DNA of 64,000 nt from Cryptomeria japonica (Eukaryota; Streptophyta; Pinopsida; Cupressales; Cupressaceae), in NCBI RefSeq assembly GCF_030272615.1, contig NC_081414.1:5837001-5901000 (forward strand). The letters run 5' to 3'. The position numbers were made by a program, and so were the translations under genes. Numbering within the stretch: position 1 is the stretch's first letter; each line of letters opens with the position of its first letter. This document shows positions 11,301-23,466 of this stretch, in pieces. Under the pieces are notes generated by a model. That model was not told the origin of the DNA. It saw nothing but the letters and a program-made list of their open reading frames with translations, and did no database searches.

Positions 11301-12720
11301 GAATGAGTAAGCAAGGCCCTAGAAGGTGAACTTGGCACAAAGTGGGAGAATGAATAAAGCCTTGAGTTGTCATTGACTTGTCCCACTGCTACCAAGGCAT
11401 CATCATCAAGTTCCTTTACCACAACTGAATCTGGTGTAAACTCAACCTTTTTCCCATTCCCATAGTGAGTGATTTGGTAGATGGAGAGAAGGTTGGTAGA
11501 CAAGTTAGGAACATAGAGAACATTTTCAAATGTTCCATCATGCATGTCAACTGAACCTTTCCCTTCAACCTCTACTTGTGTGTCATCACCTATGTAAATG
11601 TGAGGTACCTTAGATGGCTCCAATGAAGAAAACTGCTCCTTTGTAGAACCCATGTGATATGAGGCACCTAAGTCAAGTATCCATTGCTGTGAAGAACCCG
11701 TTGTAGCCACAAATGCTTGCCCTTTTCCCTTAGACTGTGAGGAAGAGGAAGGAGATGAATCCTTCTTTGTGTAGGTGGATGGCAAGTTGATGTTGTTTTT
11801 CTTGAGAATATTGGTTAACTCATCAACTTGCTTTGCGTGGCATCGATGCTCATCATGACCATACTTTTTGCAATATGCACAAGTTGGTTTATCCTTCTTA
11901 GGTGGTGTCCCCTTCTTGGAAGAGGACGAAAAATCGCCTTGTGATGGAGAGGATGATTGTCCTTTTTCCTGGTGTGGCTTAGACTTGGATTGCTTCTTCT
12001 TCTTGTTGGAATCTTTGCCTTGACTTCCTTGATTCCCTTGATTAGCCACCAAAGCCTTGGACTTTGAAGACTTGAGAAACCTCATGTTCAACAACTTAGA
12101 TTGTTCCAATATCAACATTTCTATGAAAGCATCAAATGAAGGCATAACATAAGAACTCCCCACTGTCAAACGACGAGTTTGGAAGCTAGATACAAATGCT
12201 GCATATTATGGTGCAAGCTTATCCAACAAGTTGAATATCAATTGAGCATCCTTTTGTCAATTCCACAATCCTTAAGCTTTGCTCTTAGCTCATTTGCTTT
12301 GGTGACATAATCTTGGATTGTATCAAAACTCTTTGGATCTAAGTTGGTGAGCTCATTGTCAATCTGATAGCCTCTGATTTTATCAACTTGTCCATACAAT
12401 TTCTGAAACATATCCCAAGCCTCCTTGATTGTTTTACACTTCTCAATGTGAAAAATGAGGTCATTTGATACATACTTGCGTAAGGTTCCAAGAGCCATGC
12501 AATTATTTGTGAGCCATTCTAATTGAGCAATTGGGTCAGCCTTAGGATCAGGTGGTGCTGTTATTGTTCCATCTATGTAGTGTGTGAGACCCTTTTCCAT
12601 TAGTTTACTCGATACTTTAATTTTCCATGATGCATAATTATGTGGAGTTAAAGGTGGAAATTTATTAGGACTCATTGCAACAAAAATGGAAAGAGCACAA
12701 AGAGAGGCACAATCACACAA
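11300..12720 (-). pseudogene. Copia A gag and protease
   Basis: Gag probably starts at the ATG at 12674 (MSPNKFPPLTPHNYASWKIK). The open frame extends to 12720 without further homology. Gag runs to 12238, is broken, and continues from 12169. A CCHC zinc knuckle (CAYCKKYGHDEHRC) lies near 11870 after a Ser/Lys-rich stretch. The aspartic protease follows (WILDLGASYHM, about 11680). The active site should read D-S-G-A but reads D-L-G-A, a Ser-to-Leu change that would inactivate it. Gag forms the virus-like particle and the protease matures it. Confidence 0.87.
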
Positions 12721-14172
12721 GACACCCCCCCAAATTCACTCAATCAAAGAACCCCCCCCCCAAATGTGATGATTTTGGCACTTTATAAGTAGTGCGTATA
12801 CAATGGGCCACTTGCAAAAAATGGCAAAGTGGACTTCTGATTTACAATTTTACAACTACCTCAATAAGGCTAAAAGAGTCTCAAACTGATAATGCAAGAG
12901 ATCTAACTAAGATCCAAGCAATTTACAAGTACCTAATAGGCCAAATAAGACCAATATCTGAAAGTACAATTTCCATTTAAAATCTCTGAAATCTGATCAT
13001 AGATTCTGAAAGTAGACAAAAAAATAAGCACTTTCAAAAAAAATGACACCTAAAAAGGAGGTCGTATGAGCTCAAACGAGGCCTTTGAAGTTGCAGAATT
13101 GAGGATTGGACAGGTACAGTTGAGAGAATCCAAAAATTCCAAAAAACCTATGCACCAAAATCAGAAAATAACTACACCACTGCGAAGATCACAAAATTTT
13201 AGCCAATTTCAAAAAAAATTTCACCAAAAAAGGAGCAATAATGAGCAAGATATGGCCTTCCAAAGTTGGACTGCAAAACTGAAAAGCCCAATGGAGAGGG
13301 GTCAAAAAATTTCCAAAACGTGTTGATGTGGCACTGATGTCAGCAAGTCACTGTGTTAAATTTGATGGCTGTATGACTGTTGCAAAAACTTCGCCTCCCT
13401 GCTGACTGGGCATCCGTACTGTACGTACTGCTGACTGTGCAGGCCGTACAGATGACGTGGTAATCTGACAGTGCGTACGGAGGGCCTGCGTGGCGCAGGT
13501 GACGTGTCATACGGTAGTCGACCGTGGGCCAGTGGCTACCTGCCACGTGGTGAGTGCAAGTCCATCAGTTTTGAGGACTGTCGGTGGGAGGGAAGCGTCG
13601 CCGGAGAGATGGGCGACGGTAGGCGTCGGTGCCGGAGGGCCGTCGGCGGGAGTCTGTGGGTCGTCAAAGTTGGAGGCGCGACGGTGTGCGTAGCTACCAG
13701 CGGGAGATGCAGAGCAGCCAGCGGGAGGTGGGCGACCGACGGGAGGTGCACGGCGGCGGGAGGTACATGGCGGCGACGACAATGACTGGTATAGGCGCGG
13801 GCGGTGGCGGGGAGACCGGCGGCGCCTGCAACACCTGCGACACGCAGATACGGGGTACGGGGTGGTCTGCGAACCCCCAAACAAAAAAACCTTTTTTAAA
13901 AATTTTTTTTTTGATTTTTTTTGATTTTTTTCTTTTTTTGGAAATTTTTTAAAATTTTTTTTTGAAATCCGTACGATAATAGCCAAAATGGGGAAAAAAA
14001 ATTTCTCACCAAAATAGGTCGACTTTATAGTCAAAATTTATGGAAACGGCCTCCCGGATTCAACAGTGATGTCCAAATCACTGTATGATGCCCCCAAAAA
14101 ATGAAGATCCCCAAATCCGAAAATAGAAGCCTTCCATGATGTCTCCAAAAACCAATCAATGAAGCCCCAATA
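12721..14172 (-). other. Copia A untranslated leader with GC-rich core
   Basis: Between gag and the PBS lie about 1.45 kb without a credible gene. From the gag side: C-rich tracts (12720-12770), AT-rich DNA, a strongly GC-rich block (about 13380-13870), then a 90 bp T/A-rich tract (13880-13965) and normal DNA to the PBS. The GC block opens frames on both strands (for example 13471-13785 + and 13536-13880 -), all low complexity (Arg/Gly or Pro/Leu/His) and without homology, so I do not call them genes. A similar leader occurs in the element at 52915-55704. Confidence 0.6.
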
Positions 14173-14184
14173 GCTCTGATACCA
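14173..14184 (-). other. Primer-binding site of copia A
   Basis: GCTCTGATACCA on the + strand, so TGGTATCAGAGC on the element strand, complementary to the 3' end of initiator tRNA-Met. It directly abuts the 5' LTR end at 14185. Confidence 0.92.
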
Positions 14185-14498
14185 TGTAGGATTTTGCCAA
14201 GATCAAGGGCACAATGAAAAGCATAAAAGAGATGATAGAATGACAAGAACAAACTGTATTCTCATCAATATACAAATGATCAACTGGATTAACCAATACA
14301 ATGAATATAGGCTTGCTTATATAGGCAAGGCCATATGGATGTATGAGCACACAAATGTGACATGTGGCTCAATGAGAAACAAGGGTAGGTAAGAAATACT
14401 AAGGGTAGGTAGGAGAAATAATATAATATTCCACAAGAGGTGGATGACCCATCGAATGTGGAGTGTAACAGCAAAATAAGACCACAAAAGGTGGAATT
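14185..14498 (-). repeat. 5' LTR of copia A, truncated
   Basis: Aligns with 7890-8203 of the 3' LTR; the outer 133 bp are absent. The TATA-like CTTATATAGG (minus-strand CCTATATAAG) is kept at 14316-14325. The sequence passes straight into chromovirus RT, so a 62-codon frame at 14399-14587 is a chimera of the two elements. Confidence 0.92.
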
Positions 14499-16444
14499 GC
14501 ACAAGGACTAATGCTTTTCCTAATCAGCCCTTGGTCTAAGAGTTCTTGTATTTGTCTTGCTACCTCTTCATTTTGTTTAGGGCTCATCTTATAGGCTGCC
14601 TTATTGGGTAAAGAGGCTCCAGGTATGAAATCAATCTGATGGCTAATGGCTCTAGGAGGTGGTAAAGCTGCAGGTGTACCATCACTGATTATTGCTTTGA
14701 AGTTATCAAGGATCTTCTACACCTCATATGGTATCTCAACTTTCTTTTCCATCTTTTCTTCCTTAGGTTTCACTATGAGTGCAAATCCTACTCCTTCACC
14801 TTCTTCTAGTGTTTTTATGAATTCTTTCTCATTAACTAATAAAATGTTAGGCACTTTGTTGCTGCTCTCTCCTTCTTCATTGAGGGATTGAATCTGATAG
14901 GTTACTCCATCTTTCTGAAATGAGTAGGAGTTTCTTTTCCCATCATGTTGTGCTTTTCTGTCAAACTGCCACGGTCTACCCAATAGTAGGTGGCAAGCAT
15001 CCATAGGAAGGATGTCACATAGGATCCTATCCGCATATCCACCTATGTGGAAATCTACCCAGGCTTGCTCATTTACTAACACATGTTGTCCCTTGTTTAA
15101 CCATGTTACTTTGTATGATTCCTTGTGTTGTATCCTAGGTAGTTTCAATTTACTGACTGCTTCCTTTGATATGATGTTATATGTGGATCCTGAATTTATG
15201 ATCACCTTACAAACCTTTCCCATGATTTTACACTTAATCTTGAATAATGCTCTTCTCTGTGAGATCTCTTTACTGGGTGGCTTCTTCATTAACACTCTCT
15301 TGATCATTAAACTCTCACCATCTTCTAAAGCTAGGTACAATGCTGAAGTTTTAGTATTACCTCCATCTTCCTGAACATAATTTACCCTCTTCTCACCACC
15401 ATAGGATGAACTAGGCTTCTCTGGGCATCTATAGGTAGGGTGGCCCAACTTTTGACAGTTATAACACTTCATGGTTGAGAAGTAGGACCCTCTCCCTCAT
15501 CCATTAGATCTACCCCTACTCGGGTTGCTTGATCCCCTACCCCTATAGTTGGGTTTGCCTTGAGAATCCCCACTTTTCTCTATAAGTTTAGACTCTCCCT
15601 GGGATCGTTGATCTATGCTCCTTCCCTCAAAACTGCCTCTATGGCCTATACCATCTCTTCCCCTACCTCTTCCTCTATTATTTTGTTCTTTCTTTCTCCT
15701 ACTTTTCTCTTCCACCTTAAGTGCTAGTTGATAACACTTGTGTACTGTTTGTGGGCATAAGAAGCTCATCTCTTCTTGGATGTTCCACCTCAACCCATTC
15801 AAGTACCTTGCCACTTTTATGCTCTCATCCTCTACTACTCTGGATCTCATGCACAGTTTTTGAAACTCCTCAGTGTAACTACTGACATCTAAGTCTTTTT
15901 GTCTCAAATTTTGTCTTTTTCCTGTGAAGTTGTACTTCATAGTCTTTAGGAAGGTAGGTTTCTTTTATTTTGGCTACCATTTCTTTCCAGGTGGCTACTG
16001 GTTGCTTACCTTATTTCACCCTTTCCTCTTGGATAAACTTGAACCAAGTTAAGGCTGCCCCTCTCAACCTTGATTTTGCTACCTTAACCTTTTGTGCTTC
16101 AGTTATTCCATCACATTCAAAATCATTTTTAGACCTTCAATCCACTCTATAAGAGCATCTGGATCCATCTTTCCACTGAAAAGAGACACTCCCTCTAAGG
16201 TTTTACCACTCATAGCTCTCAAAGCTTTCAAGAATAGTTCTTGCTCAATGATAGGGTCAGGCATGGGGACCTCATCCTCTATTGCCATCATTTTAACCTG
16301 ATCTCCAACCTTATCATGGACTTCTTCAGTTTTTACTTCTACTTCATCTAGTTTCATTGCTAACTAGTCCAATCTCTCTTTGAGTGCTCTATTTTCTTCT
16401 TCTTGGTCTTTGACCTTCTTGGCTAACTCAACATTAGTCACCAT
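14499..16444 (-). pseudogene. Inner chromovirus gag, protease and RT start
   Basis: Minus strand. Gag starts near 16444 with a coiled-coil-like N-terminus, continues in broken frames (16357-16103, 15940-15497), and has an Arg/Gly-rich tail and a CCHC knuckle (CYNCQKLGHPTYRC, about 15465). The protease region (15472-14717) has INSGSTYNIIS where DSGST is expected, so the catalytic Asp is Asn, followed by a CHLLLGRPWQFDRKAQHDG block. The RT N-terminus (14650-14499) ends at LIRKSISPCA where copia A begins. The same order exists intact in the outer element, where the missing RT palm can be read. Confidence 0.9.
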
Positions 16445-16482
16445 GTTTTCCTAATGATCCTTTTCTCCTGAATCTTTTGTTG

Positions 16483-16494
16483 GCTCTGATACCA
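16483..16494 (-). other. Primer-binding site of inner chromovirus
   Basis: GCTCTGATACCA (element strand TGGTATCAGAGC), matching initiator tRNA-Met, three bases from the 5' LTR. Confidence 0.92.
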
Positions 16495-16497
16495 CTA

Positions 16498-18652
16498 TGA
16501 TAGAGAGATTGCTAGGTAAGTGCTCAAAAGGCCAATTTTGGTCACAAGGTTACAATAGGAAATAATAGTCTTGTTTATATATGCTCATGTTTGCAAATAT
16601 CAAGTTTAGTTACAATAGTTAGACCTCTCTACAAGACTTCACCATCAACCTCCCTTTTTGGTGAAAGCTCACACCCTTGCTCAAACTTACTCCAATTCCT
16701 CACTTCACCCATCTACACATTTCTCAATCCCTGGTTCTCTTGACATTCAACTTATTGTTTTTAGTGTGCATTAGGCAATTCCAACATGGTCATGTAGAGG
16801 CAACAAGGTTTTACTCAAAATTTGACAACCAACTTAGTTAAGGCTCATAGCCCTTAGCTTACTCAACTCACTAACCAAAGGTCAAAATCTCCAAAAGAGA
16901 CTATACACTATCCAAGGTCCCAAATTTCACTTGTTTTATTGTTTTAGAATGATCTCACAAAGTTTCATGAGTCCCAAACTCCTCCTTGCAATCGGGTTCA
17001 TGCTTTTTGACAAAAACAGTCAAAAGGGCTACTAGCCTGTGGAGGCCTAATTGGCCTAGTTTTGCTCACCCTGCTCAACAATGGGATTATTGACCATGGG
17101 AGATGATTTGGATAGTGAGGAAAAAGTCTTAGCAAAGAGATTTTTGTGGTTTTAGGCTCAGAGAAGTGGTCTTACTGTCTAACCTCATTTTTAGGCATGA
17201 ATGTAGGGTTTTGGAGGGTTTTAGAGCATAACCAATGTGTTTGCATCCTTGTTCACCAATACAAGTGCCTAGATCTTCATAGAGCCTCTGTCATGTCTTC
17301 AACATGTGTCCCCTACCTCTATCACACAAACATTATGCCAAACACTTGACAAACAACAAAGAAAAGAAGTGAAAATGCCACTGTCACTGTCAAAACGCTG
17401 CCCTTTACCAGTCAACTGCTGCTACACCTTTGGAACTGCATAACAAGGAGTTTGAACTGGAAATAAACCTCAATGAGGTATGAAAAAAATTTAATGAATT
17501 TTCCTATTACATTTCCTTCACAGTTACAAGGCTCGGTTAATGCTCTTGAAGCATTCCTTGAGATATTTGACAATGCAAATCACAAAACAGTGAACTTGCT
17601 GCCAGTTACAAAAATTGATAAAACTTGCAAATTACAAACTTGCCAACTATTGAAGTTGAATCAAGCTAACTTGTAACACTTCTCAGACTCCTTTCTTGGC
17701 AACTTTAACACTTCAATGTATTTTGATTACAATAATTTGAGTTTTCAAGAAGGATATTAGTCAAGTTCCAAAACTTGTCTAATCTTCACTCAAATTTGTC
17801 CTCCAACCATAGTTATGACTCAAAAGGAAATATATGCACAATGTAAATGCATAAATTAACTTGACCCAATCCATTTTGGTGGGAGCCTAGGCCTGGATTA
17901 GTCAAGTTGTGGCATTTTCCAACCCCAAACCCTTGACAGGGCAGTGAGCACACAGTATGGGAGAAATTTTATTTTACCAACTTGCAAAAGAAAAACCAGT
18001 GAAATGATCACTTGAGGAGAATTGAATAATAAATAGGAACACTTCCTAGAAGATACATTATGGACAAAGCTCATGCTACAATACGGACTGTTACTCCAAG
18101 GAAGAAAAAAACAGTGAGAAAAACCAAAATTTCATGATTTCTATTGAATTCTCTTGTTAATACAATCACCAACCTTTCTCAAGGAAAAGGGAGGAATTTT
18201 TATAGTACTTCCAATTAGTTATCAAGCCTTGTATGGACATGAGGCTTCCACAACTACATTGTATTAGAAAAAATCCAAAAATGACAACTTTGACAACTTT
18301 TTCAAGCCCAAATGACAACATTTCTTGCTCCAAAAGACATTTTTGACAACCTAACCTCATCAACTTATCTAAACACCTAAGACATGCTTAAAACCACTTA
18401 GTAAACATGTTTCAATTCTTTGGAAATTATTTGGAGACCCTTTAGGCAATTTTGCACATTTTTGCCAAAATTGTCAACTCAAAGCTTGAAAGGCAAAACT
18501 TGACCTCTTGAGCCCAAAATGAGATCAAAATCACTAGACAAGACACATAACAACCTAAAAAAACATTATAAACCTAAGAAAAGACATTACAAACATGAAA
18601 TCATAAAATACTCAAAAAGGAGAGTTTTAGTCAACTAGGTGCTCCTGCACCA
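16498..18652 (-). repeat. 5' LTR of inner chromovirus
   Basis: Near-identical partner of 3891-6046, starting TGATAGAGAGATTGC and ending GTGCTCCTGCACCA on the + strand. It is followed by AATAC, the altered right TSD copy. Confidence 0.95.
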
Positions 18653-20241
18653 AATACTTTGCTCTGTGTGAATTCACTTTCATAAATCCACCAACTCGCT
18701 AATCCACCAGATCTCACCAGCAACCTTGAAGGGTTTTCTCTACCATGGATTATACCTACAACTTCTACAAAGTTTTTTTCCTCCTCATGCTTGGATCTTC
18801 TCTTCCTTTGATCCTATCTTCCTCTGGTATTAGGCTAATAGCCTAGACTCCAGTCTACTTTGCAAGTGACTCTTCTTGGTCACTGATACCTAGATGGACT
18901 ATCATCAAGCTCGCCTAGGGCCAGTTTGCTAAAATGGCCAAAGCCATTCCCTGGTCTGCTACACATAGAACTCTACTATACATGGTTGGCTCTTCTTGAC
19001 AACCTCCAATGGTCGTGTGGATCCAACGATGGAGAATCAAGATAGAGCCATGTTATAAATACTTGTCACCAACAAAAAATAGGAAACAAAATGACAACTT
19101 ATTTATAGAGCCGAGCTTGGCACGACTTCAAAATTAGAACTCACAAAACACAGAAAAGTAACATCTACTCTATCACACTAGCATTTAAAGATTTAAGCCA
19201 TTGTTTACAGTTTTCAAACGAAAATTGAACTCTAAGAAAGAAACCAGAAAATGGTCTTCAAATTGTTATTCAGAAGATGTTCTTTGTTCCACCTATCAAA
19301 AAAAACCTCCTTACATAATGCCCATTGGGTCTTTTATAGCCTCTACAACATGTCATGAATGATCCCTAACCAACGAGATTGAACTCGACACAATCGATTT
19401 CTGACTATAACTGTCTTTTGATTTCCATCGGGTCATCGAGTTAGCACCGAAATACTTACACCCACGTCCGATGGCAATTTACAACTCACTTGCTTTTCTA
19501 TCGGGTCATCAGAGTAGCCTCAAAACACTTACTCAGATGTCTGATGACATTTTACACTTTGCGCACTTCCACATTGGTTTCCATCGGGTCATCGGAGTAG
19601 CATTAAAACACTCTTACCGATGGCCGATGGTGCGCTCCCAACATAATGCTTTCTTGTTGGGTTATCGGTGTAGCCCCAAACATGTTCTATCGATGGCCAA
19701 TGATATGCTCCAAACCTTCTGCCTTCACATCAGGTTATCAGTGTAGCTCCAAACATGTGATACCGATAGCTGATGGTGTGCTCCAAACCGCACGCTTTCC
19801 CATCGGGTTATCGGGCGACAAAAAAACTATTCTTGCCGATACTTGATGGCTCCACTTCGACTCGCTCCGCTTGCTGACTTCTCACTGGGTCCCACCATGG
19901 TTACCAAGTTATAGGAGATAAACCTCGTGCAACTTGCCATAGCGTTATAGCGACCGACGTTGAACATCCCAGACTTGCTCACCCGTTAGCTGGCAGTTTC
20001 ATCGGGTTATCGGGGTAGGTGGAAAACACTCCTGCCGATATTCGATGGTTCCACTTTGACTCGGTCCAACCGCTGGCGACTCCATCAGGGTAAGTCTTGC
20101 TGAAAAATAAAACTTTCACAAAGAAGACAAAAATGCACCCCAAGCTCCAAACATACAACCTAATGGACTAGAACCAGTCCTTATGCCAAAATTGCCAAAA
20201 TTGAAAAGGGTATTTGCTAACCCTCAGGTGCTCCTGCACCA
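18653..20241 (-). repeat. 3' LTR of outer chromovirus, proximal part
   Basis: Continues the LTR broken at 3890. Starts AATACTTTGCTCTGTG, matching 32694 onward in the 5' LTR, and ends GTGCTCCTGCACCA. It carries the CATCGG stem-loop array (about 19430-20095). ACTCCCCACAT at 20243-20253 is the complement of the likely polypurine tract. Confidence 0.93.
19430..20095. repeat. Array of CATCGG stem-loop units (3' LTR copy)
   Basis: About eight degenerate units of roughly 60-75 bp. Each unit pairs CCATCGGGTTATCGG-type sequence with a downstream CCGATGGCCGATGG-type sequence, so each can form a hairpin (CCATCGG with CCGATGG). Between the arms sits a GTAGCCCCAAACATG-type spacer. The matching array in the other LTR is at 33463-34120. 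Confidence 0.75.
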
Positions 20242-23200
20242 TACTCCCCACATGAAAAAATCTAGTCACTCGTGGGTGCGGTAAGGCGACATCAATGCCC
20301 AGTCTTTTGAAATCGGATACTGAAACCCAAGTGGCTTCAGCTTCAAGTAAGTTGCACCACTTGATTAAGTGTTCCATATACACGCTATGCATTGTTTACT
20401 TCTTCACCTTGGAATCTAAAATCTATTCCGCTTGTGGTTTAGAAATGAGTGGTATTGGAATATCACTGAGAGTAGTTTCCCCTTCTGGATTCGGTCCATC
20501 TAGCACTACTATGGGACCTTTAAACTGAACCAAGTCTTGTACATTAAACACAGGGGACAATGACAAATCTATGGGTAAATCTACCTTATAAGCATTGAAG
20601 CCATACTTAGCCAAAATTTTGCAAGGTCCTATTCTCCTCATTTGAATCTTACTAGGGACTCCCTTCTACAATCTTACCTTGTTTAGATGTACCATAACCA
20701 TGTCTCCCACTACAAATTGAATGTCTTTTCTCCTCTCATCTGCTTTAGCCTTAATCCTTTGCATGGTGTTGATCAAGGTTCTCTGCACTTGTTCATGCAC
20801 CTCTTTCATAGACTGAGTGAAATCCTTTGCATGTCCACTTCTTCCTTCTAGGCTTCCCAAATCTCAAAGTTAAAAAACACCATGTGGGTGGAGTCCATAA
20901 ACAATCTCAAAAGGACTCTTACCTGTATTTCTGTTGACACTGCCATTATATGCAAATTATACCTATGGTGGCACTTGATCCCACATCTGTCCATACTCTT
21001 TCATCAGACACCTTAGAAGATTGCCCAATACTCAGTTAATGACCTCAGTTTGATCATCTATCTGTGGATGGTACGTAGAACCAAAAGAAAGGTTAGTTCC
21101 CAGTCTTGTCCACAGAGTTTTTCAGAAGTGTCCCATAAACTTCACATCCCTGTCTAAAACTATACTAAGAGGCAACCCATGAATTCTTACCACCTCTTTG
21201 AAAAATAAATGTGCAATGTAACTAGCATCATGCGTAGTCTTGCATGGAACAAAATGACTCATTTTACTAAACCGGTCAACAATGACAAAAATACTATCTA
21301 GGCTAGTCTTGGTTTTTTGGCAAACCCACAATAAAATCCATGCTGATGCACTCCCACGGTCTTTTGGGAATTGGTAAAGGTTGGTATAGTCCGACATTTG
21401 AACTAGTACCCTTGGCTTTCTGACACACAATACACTGCTCAACATACTTCCTGATATCTTTATGCATTTTTCAGCCAATAATAAAATCTTTGCACCAATT
21501 CAAGTGTTTTATTCAGACTGAAATGTCCACTAAGACTTCCATTATATTTTTCCTATATGAGATTTTCCCTCATAGATCCTCTTGGCACACATAAATGACA
21601 TCCCTTAAATAAAACACCGCTCTGCAATGTGTAATCTGCATACTGGCTATTGAAATGTTTATTAAACTCACTGCATACCTTGTATACCTCAGAAAAGTCT
21701 TCATCTTCTCTGTAAAGCTCCTTGAAACTCTCCACACCTATGCTCTGCAAGGTCACTTCTTGGACAGTGAGAAGTTTTCTACTCAAGGCATCTGCTACCT
21801 TGTTCAACTGTCCCTTTTTGTGCTTGATAGTGAAAGTGTATGCCTGCAGGTATTCTATCCATTTGATGTGTCTATTGCTCAAATTTTCTTGAGAATTGAT
21901 AAAACTCAAGGCTTGGTTATCTATAAACACTACAAATTCTTTGGGCAAAAGATAATGCCTCCACTTCCTAAGAGCTTGCACTAAGGCATAAAACTCTAAT
22001 TCATAGGATGAGTATCTCTTCTTGGCATCATTCAATTTATCACTATAGAATGCTACTGGTCTTCCCTCTTGGTTCAAAACAACTCCTACTGCTATATGAC
22101 TAGCATCACATTCTAAGGTAAACAACTTATCAAAACTTGGTAAAACTAGGATGGGTTGGGTAGCTATCCCCTTTTTGAGCAACTCAAATCCCTGGTTGGC
22201 TTCTTTAGTCCACCTAAACTTAGTTTTCAACCCACCCTTTTATTGTATCAAGAATAGGAGCACAAATTTCACTAAAACCTCAAAAGAACTTCTATAAAAT
22301 TGGGCAAGTCCATGAAAAATTCTTACCTCAGTAGCATTTTTTGGTGTAGGCCAACTCTATATTGCTAGGATCCATTTCCAAAGTGCCCAGGGATACAACA
22401 AAACCCAAAAAAATGAGTTCTTGTTTCATGAATTCGCATTTTTCAAGATTGATTGTCAACTATTCCTCATGCAGTTTCCTTAATACAATCTAAGTGTTCA
22501 AGATGCTCTTCCTCTATTTTGTTGAATATGAGGATATCATCAAGGTATACCACTACAAATCTACCTAAGTATTCCTTCAACACCTCATGAAGGTACTAGG
22601 GGTGTTAGTAAGCCCAAATGGCATAACTAACCACTCATATAACCCCTCTGTAGTCTTAAATGATGTTTTCCATTCATCCCCTTCTTTAATCCGGATCTGG
22701 TGATATCCACTCTTTAAATTCTGCTTAGTGAAATACTTTGCTTCTCCAAGACAATCCATTAAATCCTCAATTCTAGGGATAGGAAATCTGTATCTTATGG
22801 TGATTATGTTTATTGCTCGAGAGTCAGTACATTGTCTCCATTTACATCCTTTCTTGGTTGCTAAGACCACTAGCACAACACATGGGCTTATAATTTTTCT
22901 AATTAGACCTTGATCAAGCAACTCTTGTACTTGTCTTGCCACTTCTTTGTTTTGTTCAGGAGTCATCTTATTAGGCAATGATGCTCTGGGTATAAAGTCT
23001 ATCTGGTGACTTACTATTCTAGGAGGAGGTAGCATTGTGGGTGTTCCATCACTCACAATGTCCTTGAACTGTTCTAACAACTGCTAAACCTCTTTAGGTA
23101 AAATTTCTTGTCCAGTCTTCTTTTCTTGACTAGGTTTCACTAAGAGAGCATAATGTTCTCCATCTCCTTTCTTGAGATCTCTCAAAAATTCTTTTCCACC

Positions 23201-23466
23201 GACCAACAACACATTAGGACCACTAATCTTGGTTCCTTCATCCTCTACCAAATATTGAATCTTGTATGTCAACCCTTCCTTTGTGAATGCATATGAGTTC
23301 TTTTCTCCATCATGGATAGATTCTCTATCAAATGACAGACATCCATAGGTAGAACATCACATAAAATTCTGTCCGAATATTTCCCAATTGAAAATTCAAC
23401 CCATACTTGTTCATTTACTAACACATGTTGTCCTTTATTCAACCATGTGACCTTGTAAGGATGACT
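20168..23466 (-). pseudogene. Outer chromovirus pol: protease end, RT, RNase H, integrase, chromodomain
   Basis: In minus-strand order: protease C-terminus (about 23466-23084), RT N-terminal half (23080-22577; DSRAINIITIRYRFPIPR, YEWLVMPFGLTN), RT palm in a broken frame with YLDD at 22536-22547, connection and RNase H (22230-21553; ECDASHIAVGVVL, VADALSRK), integrase zinc region and core (21540-21122; [21 protein letters not shown]), integrase C-terminus (20860-20423, MRRIGPCKILAKYG), and chromodomain (20392-20168, YMEHLIKWCNLLEAEATW). Several stops and frameshifts inactivate it. The final stop lies inside the 3' LTR, as in the inner element. RT is complete here and serves as reference for the piece lost from the inner element. 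Confidence 0.9.
23462..23466. other. Left TSD of copia B
   Basis: TGACT, identical to 31167-31171 at the other end of copia B. A perfect 5 bp duplication. Confidence 0.93.

Larger units (their letters stand above)
7890..14498 (-). mobile_element. Ty1/copia element A, nested in inner chromovirus pol
   Basis: Minus-strand copia element. The 3' LTR is 7890-8336 (447 bp, TGTTGATG...CCTACA on the element strand). The PPT follows at 8337-8350, then RNase H and RT (10093 to about 8600), integrase (11300-10310), protease and gag (12674-11300), a 1.5 kb leader, a PBS complementary to initiator tRNA-Met (14173-14184), and a 5' LTR cut to 314 bp (14185-14498). The 5' LTR lacks its outer 133 bp, and about 750 bp of host pol beyond it are also gone. 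So no TSD can be read and a deletion has removed the right junction. I cannot assign a named lineage with confidence. Confidence 0.92.
3891..18652 (-). mobile_element. Inner Ty3/gypsy chromovirus
   Basis: Second chromovirus, same strand and same terminal sequences as the outer one (TGGTGC...GCACC to ...TATCA), but with longer LTRs of 2156 and 2155 bp. It integrated inside the 3' LTR of the outer element at GATAC. The flanks now read GATAG (3886-3890) and AATAC (18653-18657), a TSD with one change on each side. Internal parts are pol 3' half (6025-7889), copia A (7890-14498), then the RT start, protease and gag (14499-16444). About 750 bp encoding the RT palm are missing beside copia A. Confidence 0.92.

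Noticed and set aside
13471..14034. Several overlapping frames of 67-175 codons on both strands in the GC-rich block
   Set aside because: Low-complexity Arg/Gly and Pro/Leu products in all frames, no start context, located in a copia leader.
14173..14184. tRNA gene fragment (initiator Met-like sequence seen five times)
   Set aside because: Each lies immediately beside an LTR and is a primer-binding site of 12-17 bases, not a tRNA gene.
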